A stretch of 64,000 nucleotides of DNA from an uncultured Porphyromonadaceae bacterium (GCA_900540205.1 UQER01000013.1:1-64000); one strand, 5' to 3'; numbered from the stretch's first letter, positions 45,895-55,984 are shown. The notes: generated from the letters alone by a model not told the origin. Numbers and translations: made by a program.

Positions 45895-48177
45895 ATGAAA
45901 AAACAGATCAGAGCTTTAATCCCTCTGGCCTGCATGGCACTGATGTGCTCTTGCGGTCAGCAAGGTAATGATACCGAGAACCGGATGGACCGGTTTATCG
46001 ACGAGCTGATGGGACGCATGACCATTGAGCAGAAACTCGGACAGATGAACCTCGTCACCGGAGGCGACATGGTCACGGGCCATGTAATGACCAATGAACT
46101 TGAAAAGCTGATACGCGGCGAGGAGATCGGCGGCGTATTCAATGTAAAAGGTGCCGAAAAAATTCTCGAGCTGCAGCGCATCGCTGTGGAGGAAACAGAG
46201 CTCGGCATACCTTTGCTTGTCGGAGCCGACATAATTCACGGCTACGAGACCATATTTCCCATTCCTCTGGCGTTGTCGTGCAGCTGGGATCCGGTTGCGA
46301 TTGAAAAAATGGCCCGTATATCGGCCATTGAGGCAAGCGCATCAGGCATCAACTGGACGTATAGCCCTATGGTGGATATCTGTCGTGACCCGCGTTGGGG
46401 GCGCATCGCCGAAGGAAATGGCGAAGATCCTTATCTGGGTTCGGTTCTCGGACCGGCATATGTGCGCGGCTATCAGGGTAAAGATATGTCGGGAAAAGAT
46501 GAGATAATGGCTTGTGTGAAACATTTCGCTCTCTACGGGGCCGTGGAAGGTGGACGAGACTATAACACTGTAGACATGAGCCGTCAGCGCATGTTCAACG
46601 AATATTTTCCCCCTTATGAAGCAGCCATCCGCAGCGGCGCGGCCAGCGTGATGAATTCATTTAATCTTGTCGATGGAATTCCGGCGGCAGCCAACAGATG
46701 GCTTATGGTCGACGTGCTTCGCGACCGGTGGGGATTCGACGGCCTGCTCGTGACCGACTACGATGTGATTTCCGAGATGTCGGCCCACGGCTATGCCCCG
46801 CTTCCAGAGGCCTCGGTGAAGGCTCTTGAGGCCGGCACAGACATGGATATGGTTTCGTCGGGATACTTCACGACGCTGAAGCAGGCGCTTGACAATAAGG
46901 CAGTGACAATGGCGATGATTGACAAAGCCTGTCGGCGCGTGCTTGAGGCGAAATACCGGCTCGGACTGTTTGAGGACCCCTACAAATATTGCGACACTGC
47001 ATCGGTGGCCGGAAAGATCTACACGCCCGAACACAGACGTGTGGCCCGCGAAATCGCCACAGAGACGTTTGTGTTGCTCAAAAATGCCAATCAGACCCTG
47101 CCGCTGGCGCCGAAGGGGAGGATAGCGCTGATCGGGCCTATGGCCGATGCCGCCAACAACATGTGTGGCATGTGGAGCATGACCTGCACCCCTTCTGCCC
47201 ATGAGTCGCTGCTCGCTGCTATGACCGAAGAACTTCAGGGGAAAGCAGAACTGATCTATTCGAAAGGGTGCAATATCTATGCGGATGAGACTGTGGAGAA
47301 CAATGCCAACGGCATCAGACCGATAGCGCGTGGCGACGATGAGACGCTGCTGCGACAGGCTTTGGCCGCCGCCTCAAAGGCCGATGTAATCGTTGCCGCT
47401 CTGGGCGAGTCGGCAGAAATGAGCGGTGAATCGGCATCGCGTGCCGACATACAGCTCCCCGATGTGCAGCAAAAACTGTTGCGAAGCCTGGCCGCTACCG
47501 GCAAGCCTGTGGTGCTTCTCCTGTTCACAGGCCGTCCGCTTGTCCTCACCTGGGAAGATGCCAATGTCGACGCCATACTCAATGTCTGGTTCGGGGGCAG
47601 TGAGGCAGCCGGTGCCATCTGCGACGTGGTCTTCGGCAGGGTGTGTCCGTCCGGTAAACTAACTACTACTTTTCCGCGTCATGCCGGACAGATACCTTTG
47701 TATTACAATCATATGAACACCAGCCGCCCCGATCCGGATGCGAAAGTATTCAACCGCTACACCAGCAACTATATCGACGAGAGCAACGAAGAACTGTATC
47801 CCTTCGGCTACGGACTCAGCTATGCCACATTTGAATATGGCGCCGTGAGCCTCGACAAAACGACACTTACGGCCGGCGATTCAATTACGGCTTCGGTAAA
47901 GGTTACCAACACGGGCCACTGCAGGGCTACAGAGACAGTGCAGCTCTACACACGCGACATCTATGCGTCGCTTGCCCGTCCGGTTAAGGAGCTGAAAGGT
48001 TTCAGACGAATCACTCTCGAACCAGGAGAAAGCCGTGAAATAACCTTCACTGTCACCCCCGACATGTTGCGTTTCTATAATTCCGAACTTGAATACTTCT
48101 GGGAGCCCGGAGAATTCGAGCTGATGACAGGCCCTGATTCAAAGCATATCAGCTCCGTCCGTTTTGAACTGAAATAA
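45895..48177 (+). CDS. GH3 beta-glycosidase lipoprotein
   Basis: This 760-residue lipoprotein has lipobox MCSC (Cys near 20). It shows GH3 domains in order: an N-terminal barrel (MTIEQKLGQMNLVTGGDMV; CRDPRWGRIAEGNGEDPYLGS) with the nucleophile Asp in LLVTDYDVISEM (about residue 287), an alpha/beta sandwich (LPLAPKGRIALIGPMA; AALGESAEMSGESASR) and a C-terminal fibronectin-III-like domain (YPFGYGLSYATFEY). GH3 members here would remove beta-linked glucose, galactose or xylose from oligosaccharides; specificity is open. The 3' end is 12 bp before the GH30 gene. Confidence 0.93.
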   Translation: MKKQIRALIPLACMALMCSCGQQGNDTENRMDRFIDELMGRMTIEQKLGQMNLVTGGDMVTGHVMTNELEKLIRGEEIGGVFNVKGAEKILELQRIAVEETELGIPLLVGADIIHGYETIFPIPLALSCSWDPVAIEKMARISAIEASASGINWTYSPMVDICRDPRWGRIAEGNGEDPYLGSVLGPAYVRGYQGKDMSGKDEIMACVKHFALYGAVEGGRDYNTVDMSRQRMFNEYFPPYEAAIRSGAASVMNSFNLVDGIPAAANRWLMVDVLRDRWGFDGLLVTDYDVISEMSAHGYAPLPEASVKALEAGTDMDMVSSGYFTTLKQALDNKAVTMAMIDKACRRVLEAKYRLGLFEDPYKYCDTASVAGKIYTPEHRRVAREIATETFVLLKNANQTLPLAPKGRIALIGPMADAANNMCGMWSMTCTPSAHESLLAAMTEELQGKAELIYSKGCNIYADETVENNANGIRPIARGDDETLLRQALAAASKADVIVAALGESAEMSGESASRADIQLPDVQQKLLRSLAATGKPVVLLLFTGRPLVLTWEDANVDAILNVWFGGSEAAGAICDVVFGRVCPSGKLTTTFPRHAGQIPLYYNHMNTSRPDPDAKVFNRYTSNYIDESNEELYPFGYGLSYATFEYGAVSLDKTTLTAGDSITASVKVTNTGHCRATETVQLYTRDIYASLARPVKELKGFRRITLEPGESREITFTVTPDMLRFYNSELEYFWEPGEFELMTGPDSKHISSVRFELK

Positions 48178-48189
48178 CTCCATAAAGAT

Positions 48190-50724
48190 ATGCGACCAAA
48201 TATAATAACCACCAAAACAGTTCTTCTTGCCATACTGGCTGCTGTCACATCGCTATCGGCCGGTGCCAGTGCTGTGGATTTGCCGGCCACATGTTTTCTT
48301 ATGCATTCGAGCGGACTGCATATGGTCAGGGACGGGCAGGGCCACGCAGCCCTGGAGAACCCGGATGTGACCGGTCCGCAGATGCTCACGATTACCTCTG
48401 CTTCCGACGGATATTACAATATTTTCGCTCATGACGGTTCCGTGCTGTCACTCAGTGGCGACTATGACGCCTGCTTCCTCAGCGATGCCTCGTCATATAA
48501 CGCCCAGTACGCTATCGAAGCTGTGTCAGATTTCTATGTCACACTGCGTTGCAGGGCAAACGGCAAGTATGTCGGCGTAGACAACACGTCGTCCGGCTCG
48601 TGGGCTTATTCAAATAAGGAGGAGCCAGACTATTGGTACCTGTCCAGCGACCCTGCGCAAGCTCCGGCTTTTGACGAGTGTTCATATATCGTCGCGCCCG
48701 GAGGGCGACGGCATCAGTTCGAAGGTTGGGGAGTGTCGCTTTGCTGGTGGGCAAACATGTGCGGAAAATGGAGCGATGACAAAATCGACAGAATCATAGA
48801 CTGGCTTGTCAGTCCTGACGGGCTGAACTATAACATCTTCCGCTATAATATCGGTGGGGGTGACGATCCCTCCTATGCCAACTGCCGCGAGCACCATATG
48901 CGCGACGGCAAGGGGGCGCGGGCCGAGATGGAGGGATTCAAGGATTCTTCTTCCGGCCCGTACCTATGGAGCCGAGACGAGGCGCAGCGCAAGATAATGC
49001 TCAAAATCAAGGAAAAACGTCCCGATGCCATATTCGAGGCGTTCAGCAATTCCGCCCCATACTATATGACATACAGCGGATGCGTTGCCGGCAATCATGA
49101 CCGTAAGTCCGACAATCTCCGTCCGGAATGTTACGGAGAGTTTGCAGACTACCTCATAGATGTATGCCGCCATTACAAGGATGAGTACGGCATAGAATTC
49201 CGCACGCTTGAACCCTTCAACGAGCCTATGACCGACTACTGGTTTGCCGGCGGCGAACAGGAAGGATGCCATTTCGACGTCGGGTCGCAGATAGACTTCC
49301 TCAAGGTACTGGCCCCGAAACTCCGCCAGTCGGGGCTTTCCACCACTGTCGCTGTATCCGACGAGACAGCGGTTAATCAGTCTGTGCTTGATTTCATAGC
49401 CTACCGCGATGCCGGCGTTCTGGATATGGTTGGACAGTGGAATACACACAGCTACAGCGCCGATGATTTTTCGCGTGCCAAACTCAGTTCTTTATGTAAT
49501 GAAGCCTCCATACGTCTGTGGATGAGCGAGGTCGGGGCAGACGGTTCAGGAATACGTGGAAATCTGAATCTTGCCCGGCGACTTGTCGACGATATCCGTT
49601 TCATGATGCCGTCGGCCTGGATTGACTGGCAGTATATCGAGGAAAATCATGATCAGTGGGGATTGGTGACGACAAATGACTATCTCAATGGCGATGCGTG
49701 GCGTACGAAGAATTATTTTGTGCGTTCGCAGTTCAGCCGTTTCATCGAGCCCGGTTCGACTGTAATCACGTCGCTCAATCCCAATACTCTCGCGGCGCTG
49801 ACCCCTGACGGAGACCGTCTTGTGATTGTGGCTCTGAATACCTCTTCGGCCGGCATAATTCATAAGGCGGACCTCTCTGCGTTCGAATCTGTACAGACGC
49901 CGGTTGCGGCTTACATCACCGATCCGTCGCACGATATGGCCTTGTTCAGTGATTATGAACTCGGAGGCACCACACTGACGTTTTCTCTGCCTCCGACATC
50001 TGTGGCAACACTGATTGTGCCGGTGACCACCCGGCCGCTCACTGACAAGATAAACCCTGATGCATCTTACCTGCTCTGTCCTCGCACCGCCTCAGATGTG
50101 CTGGTCACGGCCGATGACGACGGTGTGCGTCTGAAACAGATGGAAATGAGTCCGGCCCAGCAGTGGAGAATCACGCGCAGCGGCGACCTGTATGAGTTCA
50201 CGAACCTCTCCGGCCAGATTCTGACAGAGACCGATGAGAACAATTACTATCTCGACAGAGAGGATTACAAGACCGGTAGCCAGGGGTTCAGGCTAAACCG
50301 TATTGATCCGGTCCATTATTACATCACAAATGCCGACGGCTCCAGAGCTTTTGACCTCGAGGGAGAATCATCTTCGGTCAATACGCGTGTGGGACTGTGG
50401 AGGTATGACGATACTCCGGACGCGCCTGTGCACAGGCAATGGTCGCTGATAGAACTTCCGCAGAACGGCATCTCTTCCGGCGGAACCTCCAAATGTATTG
50501 CGGGCGTCCTTCCTCCCGCGACAGTGCGCGTACTGACCGATATCCCCGGGAGGATGACGGTGGAATCTCTCAGCGGACATAGCGGTCCCCTCCGAATCTA
50601 CAATGTGCGGGGAGTCTGTGTATATTCCGACACTTCTCCGGGTGAGACCGTGGTTCTTGACATGCCTGCGGGCTTTTATGTGGTCAGTGTCGGGTCGTTG
50701 TCGGTTCAGACAGTGGTGAAGTGA
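48190..50724 (+). CDS. GH30 endo-beta-1,6-galactanase-like enzyme with ricin-type and sorting-like C-terminus
   Basis: This 844-residue protein has a signal peptide (about 1-28), an N-terminal beta-trefoil-like part (about 30-165), a GH30 barrel and side domain (about 170-610), a second trefoil-like part (about 620-770) and a C-terminal LRIYNVRGVCVYSD...VSVGSLSVQTVVK module resembling type IX sorting tails. GWGVSLCWWANMCGKW and NIFRYNIGGGDDP match fungal and bacterial GH30 endo-beta-1,6-galactanases (subfamily 5-like). Acid/base Glu345 (EPFNEP) and nucleophile Glu447 (WMSEVG) are present. Beta-1,6-galactan is the side chain of arabinogalactan proteins. It overlaps no neighbour and lies between GH3 and GH43. 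Confidence 0.8.
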   Translation: MRPNIITTKTVLLAILAAVTSLSAGASAVDLPATCFLMHSSGLHMVRDGQGHAALENPDVTGPQMLTITSASDGYYNIFAHDGSVLSLSGDYDACFLSDASSYNAQYAIEAVSDFYVTLRCRANGKYVGVDNTSSGSWAYSNKEEPDYWYLSSDPAQAPAFDECSYIVAPGGRRHQFEGWGVSLCWWANMCGKWSDDKIDRIIDWLVSPDGLNYNIFRYNIGGGDDPSYANCREHHMRDGKGARAEMEGFKDSSSGPYLWSRDEAQRKIMLKIKEKRPDAIFEAFSNSAPYYMTYSGCVAGNHDRKSDNLRPECYGEFADYLIDVCRHYKDEYGIEFRTLEPFNEPMTDYWFAGGEQEGCHFDVGSQIDFLKVLAPKLRQSGLSTTVAVSDETAVNQSVLDFIAYRDAGVLDMVGQWNTHSYSADDFSRAKLSSLCNEASIRLWMSEVGADGSGIRGNLNLARRLVDDIRFMMPSAWIDWQYIEENHDQWGLVTTNDYLNGDAWRTKNYFVRSQFSRFIEPGSTVITSLNPNTLAALTPDGDRLVIVALNTSSAGIIHKADLSAFESVQTPVAAYITDPSHDMALFSDYELGGTTLTFSLPPTSVATLIVPVTTRPLTDKINPDASYLLCPRTASDVLVTADDDGVRLKQMEMSPAQQWRITRSGDLYEFTNLSGQILTETDENNYYLDREDYKTGSQGFRLNRIDPVHYYITNADGSRAFDLEGESSSVNTRVGLWRYDDTPDAPVHRQWSLIELPQNGISSGGTSKCIAGVLPPATVRVLTDIPGRMTVESLSGHSGPLRIYNVRGVCVYSDTSPGETVVLDMPAGFYVVSVGSLSVQTVVK

Positions 50725-50755
50725 TGTAACACATATAACTAATACATAGCTACAC

Positions 50756-51724
50756 ATGAGATCAATAATTATATCGCTGCTGACTCTACCGGCAGGATTG
50801 ACGGCAATGGCACTTGACATTGACGATATTAATGTGCGCGATCCATTCATCTTCGCCAACGGGGCGGACTCCACCTATTATCTCTATCGCTCCAAAAGTC
50901 CTGCATGGGACATCGCAGCCGAGAGGGGTGGGGTGCAGGTGTTGACGAGCCGCGACCTGAAAACGTGGTCCGAACCGGTGCAGGTTCTTGAAATTCCGGC
51001 TGATAACTGGGCAACGGGCACTATATGGGCGCCTGAGATGCATGAAATCGACGGGCGGTTTTATATGTTCGCCACTGTCAATGACTCCATCTCCTGGAAA
51101 GCGCCGCAAAACGGCAGGAAATTTGAGCAGAGGGGCACCCAGATTTTTGTCGCAGATTCACCGTTAGGCCCTTTCGTGCCGGTCGGCGACAGACTACCGG
51201 CCACCCCGGCAGGCCAGATGTGTCTCGACGGCACCTTCTACCGGGAGGACGGACGCAACTATATGGTGTATTGCCATGAATGGGTAGAGATGTCCGACGG
51301 AACGGTAGAAATGGTGGAGCTTGATGCAGAAATGAAGGCTGTGACGTTTCCGGTGCGACTGTTCTGCGGTTCGGCCCCGGCATGGGCGTCGGGATGGCTG
51401 TCCGGCAATGAGATGTGTTATGTGACCGACGGGGTGTTCCTGTATAAATCGCCGCAGTCGGGCAACCTTTACATGATCTGGTCGGGAATGAGCGCTGACG
51501 GCTACGCGCTCGGGGTGGCCCGTTCGAAAACAGGGCGCATAACCGGCCCTTGGATTCAGGATCCCGAGCCTGTATTTTCCCGCGACGGAGGACACGGCAT
51601 GATTTTCAGGGATTTCGGCGGTGTCCTGAGACTGGCGCTGCATCAGCCCAACAATCCGGAGGGCGCGGAACGTATGCGGCTGTTTGAGATAGTGGAGACC
51701 GGGAATACCCTGAGACTTAAATAA
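50756..51724 (+). CDS. GH43-like propeller enzyme with Asp at the usual acid position
   Basis: This 322-residue protein has a signal peptide (1-19). It shows five-bladed propeller signatures: VRDPFIF with the base Asp, YYLYRSKSP, SRDLKTWSEPVQV, IWAPEMHEIDGRFYMFAT and CLDGTFYREDGRNYMVYCHEW with the pKa-modulating Asp. At the place of the general acid Glu there is YVTDGVFLYKS, so an Asp takes the usual Glu position, as I recall in some GH43 subgroups (TDGPF motif). It lacks accessory domains and a lipobox, so a periplasmic exo-enzyme is likely. It follows GH30 by 31 bp. Confidence 0.8.
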   Translation: MRSIIISLLTLPAGLTAMALDIDDINVRDPFIFANGADSTYYLYRSKSPAWDIAAERGGVQVLTSRDLKTWSEPVQVLEIPADNWATGTIWAPEMHEIDGRFYMFATVNDSISWKAPQNGRKFEQRGTQIFVADSPLGPFVPVGDRLPATPAGQMCLDGTFYREDGRNYMVYCHEWVEMSDGTVEMVELDAEMKAVTFPVRLFCGSAPAWASGWLSGNEMCYVTDGVFLYKSPQSGNLYMIWSGMSADGYALGVARSKTGRITGPWIQDPEPVFSRDGGHGMIFRDFGGVLRLALHQPNNPEGAERMRLFEIVETGNTLRLK

Positions 51725-51826
51725 TATCTCCTACGGCTTCTGGAGGAATGCTGCGGAACTTTTTTAGTGACAGATTGTATTTCCCGGCTAAAGTTTGAGT
51801 AGGGATTCCCGATGATGACGTTATTA

Positions 51827-51870
51827 TAATATTAACCTATAAATCTATTAATATTAACCTCTAAATCTAT
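51827..51870. repeat. 22-bp tandem duplication before the secreted binding protein
   Basis: TAATATTAACCTATAAATCT-AT and a copy with one change lie in tandem (51827-51848, 51849-51870), ending 10 bp before the ATG at 51881. They alter the leader of this gene. Confidence 0.8.
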
Positions 51871-51880
51871 CATATCATTT

Positions 51881-53683
51881 ATGAAGAAAAGTATTTTACT
51901 ACTGTTTTGCATGGCCGGGCTTCCGGCTTTCGCCACTACCGGGATTGTGCCCGGCACACCCTACTACATGCGCAACGTGGCTAACGGAAAGTTTCTAACC
52001 GCAGGTGGCTGGTGGGGCACTCACGCTATTGTCGGGGAGTCGGGACTGCCTGTGACATTCGAGGCTGCCGGAGGCGCCAACGAGTTTCGCGCAATGACCC
52101 CCGCCGGCTATTTTCAGGCAAGAGACATGTATCTCGACAAGCCGGTGGATCAGTCTTGCGTATGGACTGCGGAGACTGACGGGAATGGGCAGTTCGTGTT
52201 CAAATATACAGTTGAAGGTCAGGAAAAGGCCGTTGGCATGGATGGAGACATGTATATCAACGATGTGGCCATCAACACCGGAGATGCAGCCCAGCAGTGG
52301 GAGCTTTTCACCCGCGAAGAGTTGATTCAACAGCTTGCCGACGCCGACGTTGACAATCCGATGAACGCCACATTCCTTTTCCCCGGGGCATCTATCATCC
52401 CCAACAGTTCGGAAAACGCCAGATGGGTGCGCACCGATGCCGGCGAAAACGCTCTCTTCGAGCTGGCTTCTGCCACCAACAATGATGATGCATGGCGTTT
52501 TACCCGCGTTTACAAATCTTATAACAATCAGGTAGAGGATGGCGCCACAACCGCATACACAATCACGAATTCCGCCGAAGGACTGCCTGCCGGCGCCTAT
52601 GTGATGACGGCATATGTGGTTTCAGACGGGGCAAGCCCGGTAATGACCGTCAACGGCCTCGATGTGACCTATCAACGCGTTGGCGACGGGGGCACTTACA
52701 GTGCAATAGATTTCGGCACGGCTGTTTACGAAGGACGCTACAAGGTTTCAATTCCCGTGAATGTTACCGACGGCAAACTCGAAGTCAAGTTTGTGAAGGG
52801 GGCAGATGCCAACCCGACAGCGCTCTACTTCGACAACTTCGATCTGCTTTATATCGGCAATAAAGGTGGCGACGCCTATAACGTCATGTACAAAAATGTC
52901 AAGGAAGCCATGACCGATGCCGAGGCTATCGCAACACGTCTGGGGCTCAAAGGTTTCAACAACAGCGAAGTTCAGGACCGTTGGGATAACCATAGAATCA
53001 CAGGCGACGGCAGCGAAGAAGTTCATATGACCTACGAGGCTCTTGCTGCCGCATGCAAAAAACAGGGTGTGGTACCTGCCGACATGACATATGCTATCCT
53101 TAATCCAAGTTTCGAGCTTGGGGCATGGGGCTGGACATTTGATACCGGCGGTGACACAGTCGTAGCAGAAAATAAAGATGGCAAGGCAACCGAAGGCGGC
53201 GACGGCAAATATCTCTATAACACATGGGATAATGCGAAAGGACACGCAATTTCACAGACAATCGACGGCCTTCCCGCCGGCACTTATACAGCGGCTGTAA
53301 AAGTCTCGGCTCCCGCCAACAGCACGATTTATATCTTTGCTAATGACTCCCATCAGGGTGTGACTATTCCGGCGGATTCAAACGAAGGTGTGTTCTATCC
53401 TGTTGAGGTACGGTTTGAGCTCGCTCCCTCTCAAAAGCTCAATCTCGGAGTCACCGGTGGCGACGAGAATGGCAACTTCGTGGCCGACAACGGTGCCTGG
53501 TTCCGTGCCGACAACTTCACCCTTACCCACATGCTCCAGACGTCTGTAACATCAGTCGTGGCAGATTCTGACAACGCTCCGGTGGAATACTATAACCTGC
53601 AGGGAATGAGGATTACAATTCCTGCAGCCGGTCAGATTTACATCGTCAAGCAGGGATCAACTGTCAGAAAAGTAGCGATGTGA
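51881..53683 (+). CDS. Secreted multi-domain protein with trefoil-like and CBM-like regions
   Basis: This 600-residue protein has a signal peptide (1-18). N-terminal residues 22-145 (GTPYYMRNVANGKFLTAGGWWG) resemble a ricin/fascin-like trefoil. Two beta-sandwich regions follow (about 165-330 and 395-545), each with the GLPAGAYVMTAYV or GLPAGTYTAAVKV strand typical of carbohydrate-binding modules. The C-terminus (VEYYNLQGMRITIPAAGQIYIVKQ) is the short sorting-like tail seen in many Prevotella/Muribaculaceae secreted proteins. No catalytic site is recognised. Its place between GH43 and GH36 suggests glycan binding. The tail resembles that of the GH30 protein, so both may share an export or anchoring route. 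Confidence 0.65.
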   Translation: MKKSILLLFCMAGLPAFATTGIVPGTPYYMRNVANGKFLTAGGWWGTHAIVGESGLPVTFEAAGGANEFRAMTPAGYFQARDMYLDKPVDQSCVWTAETDGNGQFVFKYTVEGQEKAVGMDGDMYINDVAINTGDAAQQWELFTREELIQQLADADVDNPMNATFLFPGASIIPNSSENARWVRTDAGENALFELASATNNDDAWRFTRVYKSYNNQVEDGATTAYTITNSAEGLPAGAYVMTAYVVSDGASPVMTVNGLDVTYQRVGDGGTYSAIDFGTAVYEGRYKVSIPVNVTDGKLEVKFVKGADANPTALYFDNFDLLYIGNKGGDAYNVMYKNVKEAMTDAEAIATRLGLKGFNNSEVQDRWDNHRITGDGSEEVHMTYEALAAACKKQGVVPADMTYAILNPSFELGAWGWTFDTGGDTVVAENKDGKATEGGDGKYLYNTWDNAKGHAISQTIDGLPAGTYTAAVKVSAPANSTIYIFANDSHQGVTIPADSNEGVFYPVEVRFELAPSQKLNLGVTGGDENGNFVADNGAWFRADNFTLTHMLQTSVTSVVADSDNAPVEYYNLQGMRITIPAAGQIYIVKQGSTVRKVAM

Positions 53684-53748
53684 TAAATTTATAAAAATGA
53701 CAATTATGTCTGACTGACAGGCGTTTCATCAATATTCAGGTTATCTCG

Positions 53749-53788
53749 GCGCCGTACATTTGAACATATGCGTAAAAATGTGCGGCGC
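53749..53788 (+). other. Hairpin between binding protein and GH36 genes
   Basis: GCGCCGTACATTT (53749-53761) pairs with 53776-53788 with one G-U pair. The following sequence TGATAGTTTTCG is a poor U-tract. The left arm contains TACATTTG, which fits a -7 element, so terminator and promoter readings compete. Confidence 0.45.
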
Positions 53789-53809
53789 TGATAGTTTTCG
53801 TTAAACTTT

Positions 53810-55633
53810 ATGAAGAAAATATTCGTAGCCGTCTTGTCGGCGTTATTTGGCATTGTGAATACACCGGCCGCTGAATGGCAGGTAAGGACCGCATGTGCCG
53901 GTGACATCAAGGTTGTTTGTCAGCAACCCGGCGACTGGAAGTTTGAACTGCATGTAGACTCGATTGACTGCAAAGAGATTCTCGCTGTCGTGCTGACGTC
54001 CGACAGCCTGCGGCAGCCCCCTCGGTTTGATGTCATCATATCGGTGCCCCAGCTTGATATTCACCATCTATGGCGTCCCGGCGATATGGACCGCTGCCAG
54101 CTGCGCCCCGACTGGATGGGATATTATTCGAGTAATCTTGCCTTCGATATGCCTCTTTATGCCTTTATAAACAGCAACAACGGCAACCGGCTGACAGTGG
54201 CAGCCAGTGAACCGCTGCGGAATGTAGATGCTCAGTTCGGTCTGGTCGAGGAGGGGAGTACCCTGTTGGGCAAACTCAGCTATTTCAACGGACCACAGAC
54301 TCAGATGACACGCTATGAGACCAAAATTATGCTCGACCCGCGCCCAGTAATGTGGAGCGAAGCGATTAAAGAGGCTTCGGAGTGGATGACGGCCGAGGCC
54401 GCTCTGGAACCTGTGGCAGCTCATGAAGAGGCGTTTGCCCCCCTCTATTCCACATGGTATAATTTCCATCAGAATGTCACGGCCGACCGCATAGAGCGGG
54501 AATGCCTTGAGGCATCGCAGATGGGGATGAAGACCATTATCCTTGACGACGGATGGCAGACGGATGACAACAACCGCGGATATGCGTTCTGCGGCGACTG
54601 GCAGGTGAGCCCTAACCGCTTTCCGGATTTTGCTGCGCATGTGAAACGGGTGCAGGACATGGGCATGAAGTATATGGTCTGGTATTCGGTTCCTTATGTT
54701 GGCAAAAAAAGCAGCAATTACGAGCGTTTCAAAGGAAAGTATCTTTCTGAATCGGCAGAAGTCGGTGTGCTCGACCCACGATTTCCGGAGGTGAGGGAGT
54801 TTCTCTGCTCCACCTATGAGAATGCTATGAAAGAATACGGTCTTGACGGATTCAAACTCGATTTTATCGATAGCTTCCGTTTTGACAACGCGGATCCAGC
54901 AGAAGCCGACAATTATGCCGGACGCGATATAAAATCGCTGCCTGCGGCCATTGATGTCCTGATGAAAGAAATATACAGGCGGTTAAGCGCCATCAGACCG
55001 GATGTGCTGATAGAATTCCGTCAGCGATACATAGGGCCGGCAATGCGTCAGTATGGCAACATGTTCCGTGCAGGAGACTGTCCCGCAGATATGCAAGGCA
55101 ACCGCCAGCGTATAGCCAACCTGCGTCTGACCTCGGGAGAGAGTGCAGTACATTCCGATATGCTGGAATGGAACCTGGCCGAGACCCCGGAGAATGCCGC
55201 ACGCCACATACTTTCGGCTCTGTTTGGTGTTGTACAGTATTCGTTGATGCTCGGAGAGCTGCCCGAAAATCATACTAAAGTGATAAGGCATTGGCTTGAT
55301 TTCTCACAAAAACACCGCGAGACATTGCTCAAGTCAGAATTCCGCCCTTATCATCCGGAGAAATGTTACCCGGTCATCGAGGCTGAAAGTGACGATGAAC
55401 TGATAGTGGCCGTATACGATGACATGAGTGTGCCAGAGATGAAGACATCCGGAAAACGCACCTACATAATCAATGCCTCGGGAGCGCCGTCGTTGGTGCT
55501 GGATATGCCCGCGGGCGCCCGGCGTGTCGTGGCATACGATGTGTATGGCCATGAGGCTGCCGCACCTGAAATCGTCAAGGGGGTGCAACGGGTAGCAATC
55601 CCCTTGAGCGGATATCTGCAGATTGAATACTGA
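53810..55633 (+). CDS. GH36/clan-D alpha-galactosidase
   Basis: This 607-residue protein has a signal peptide (1-21). An N-terminal beta domain is followed by a clan GH-D barrel: YSTWYNFHQNV, IILDDGWQTDD (about 242-252), DGFKLDFID with nucleophile Asp351, and FRAGDCPAD with acid/base Asp423. The C-terminus is a small beta domain. GH36 enzymes release terminal alpha-D-galactose; alpha-N-acetylgalactosamine or beta-L-arabinopyranose (GH27/GH36 relatives) are alternatives. It is the last gene of the second locus. Downstream DNA 55634-56089 has no supported gene. Confidence 0.85.
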   Translation: MKKIFVAVLSALFGIVNTPAAEWQVRTACAGDIKVVCQQPGDWKFELHVDSIDCKEILAVVLTSDSLRQPPRFDVIISVPQLDIHHLWRPGDMDRCQLRPDWMGYYSSNLAFDMPLYAFINSNNGNRLTVAASEPLRNVDAQFGLVEEGSTLLGKLSYFNGPQTQMTRYETKIMLDPRPVMWSEAIKEASEWMTAEAALEPVAAHEEAFAPLYSTWYNFHQNVTADRIERECLEASQMGMKTIILDDGWQTDDNNRGYAFCGDWQVSPNRFPDFAAHVKRVQDMGMKYMVWYSVPYVGKKSSNYERFKGKYLSESAEVGVLDPRFPEVREFLCSTYENAMKEYGLDGFKLDFIDSFRFDNADPAEADNYAGRDIKSLPAAIDVLMKEIYRRLSAIRPDVLIEFRQRYIGPAMRQYGNMFRAGDCPADMQGNRQRIANLRLTSGESAVHSDMLEWNLAETPENAARHILSALFGVVQYSLMLGELPENHTKVIRHWLDFSQKHRETLLKSEFRPYHPEKCYPVIEAESDDELIVAVYDDMSVPEMKTSGKRTYIINASGAPSLVLDMPAGARRVVAYDVYGHEAAAPEIVKGVQRVAIPLSGYLQIEY

Positions 55634-55984
55634 ACAACAGGATAAGACAACCCCGGCGGTTGCCTGTGCCTCCGGTAACTGGCCACCGCCCACGGGGTTT
55701 CATGCACACAGACGAGATGCGGGTCATAAGTCAGGTGCAAGGTTGACGTACGGAGAGTGGGGTAGTTCACTCGTTGCCTTCCTGTGGAAGGGGGGAATGT
55801 ATTGCAGATAAGCTTAGATGGTTAAAGACCACTTACTTGAGACAACAATCACAAATGGATTGCCACGCCTTTCTTCCAACTTCCACCAAAGGACACGATT
55901 CGCACCCACGCCATCTCGCACTTTCCTGACAATCAGTTAATTTGCTCGGATAGAAATGGCCACATGGGGTTGCACCTGACCGTT

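Noticed and set aside
55649..55699. Terminator after GH36
   Set aside because: An AACCCC/GGGGTT stem can be drawn but it needs bulges and lacks a U-tract.
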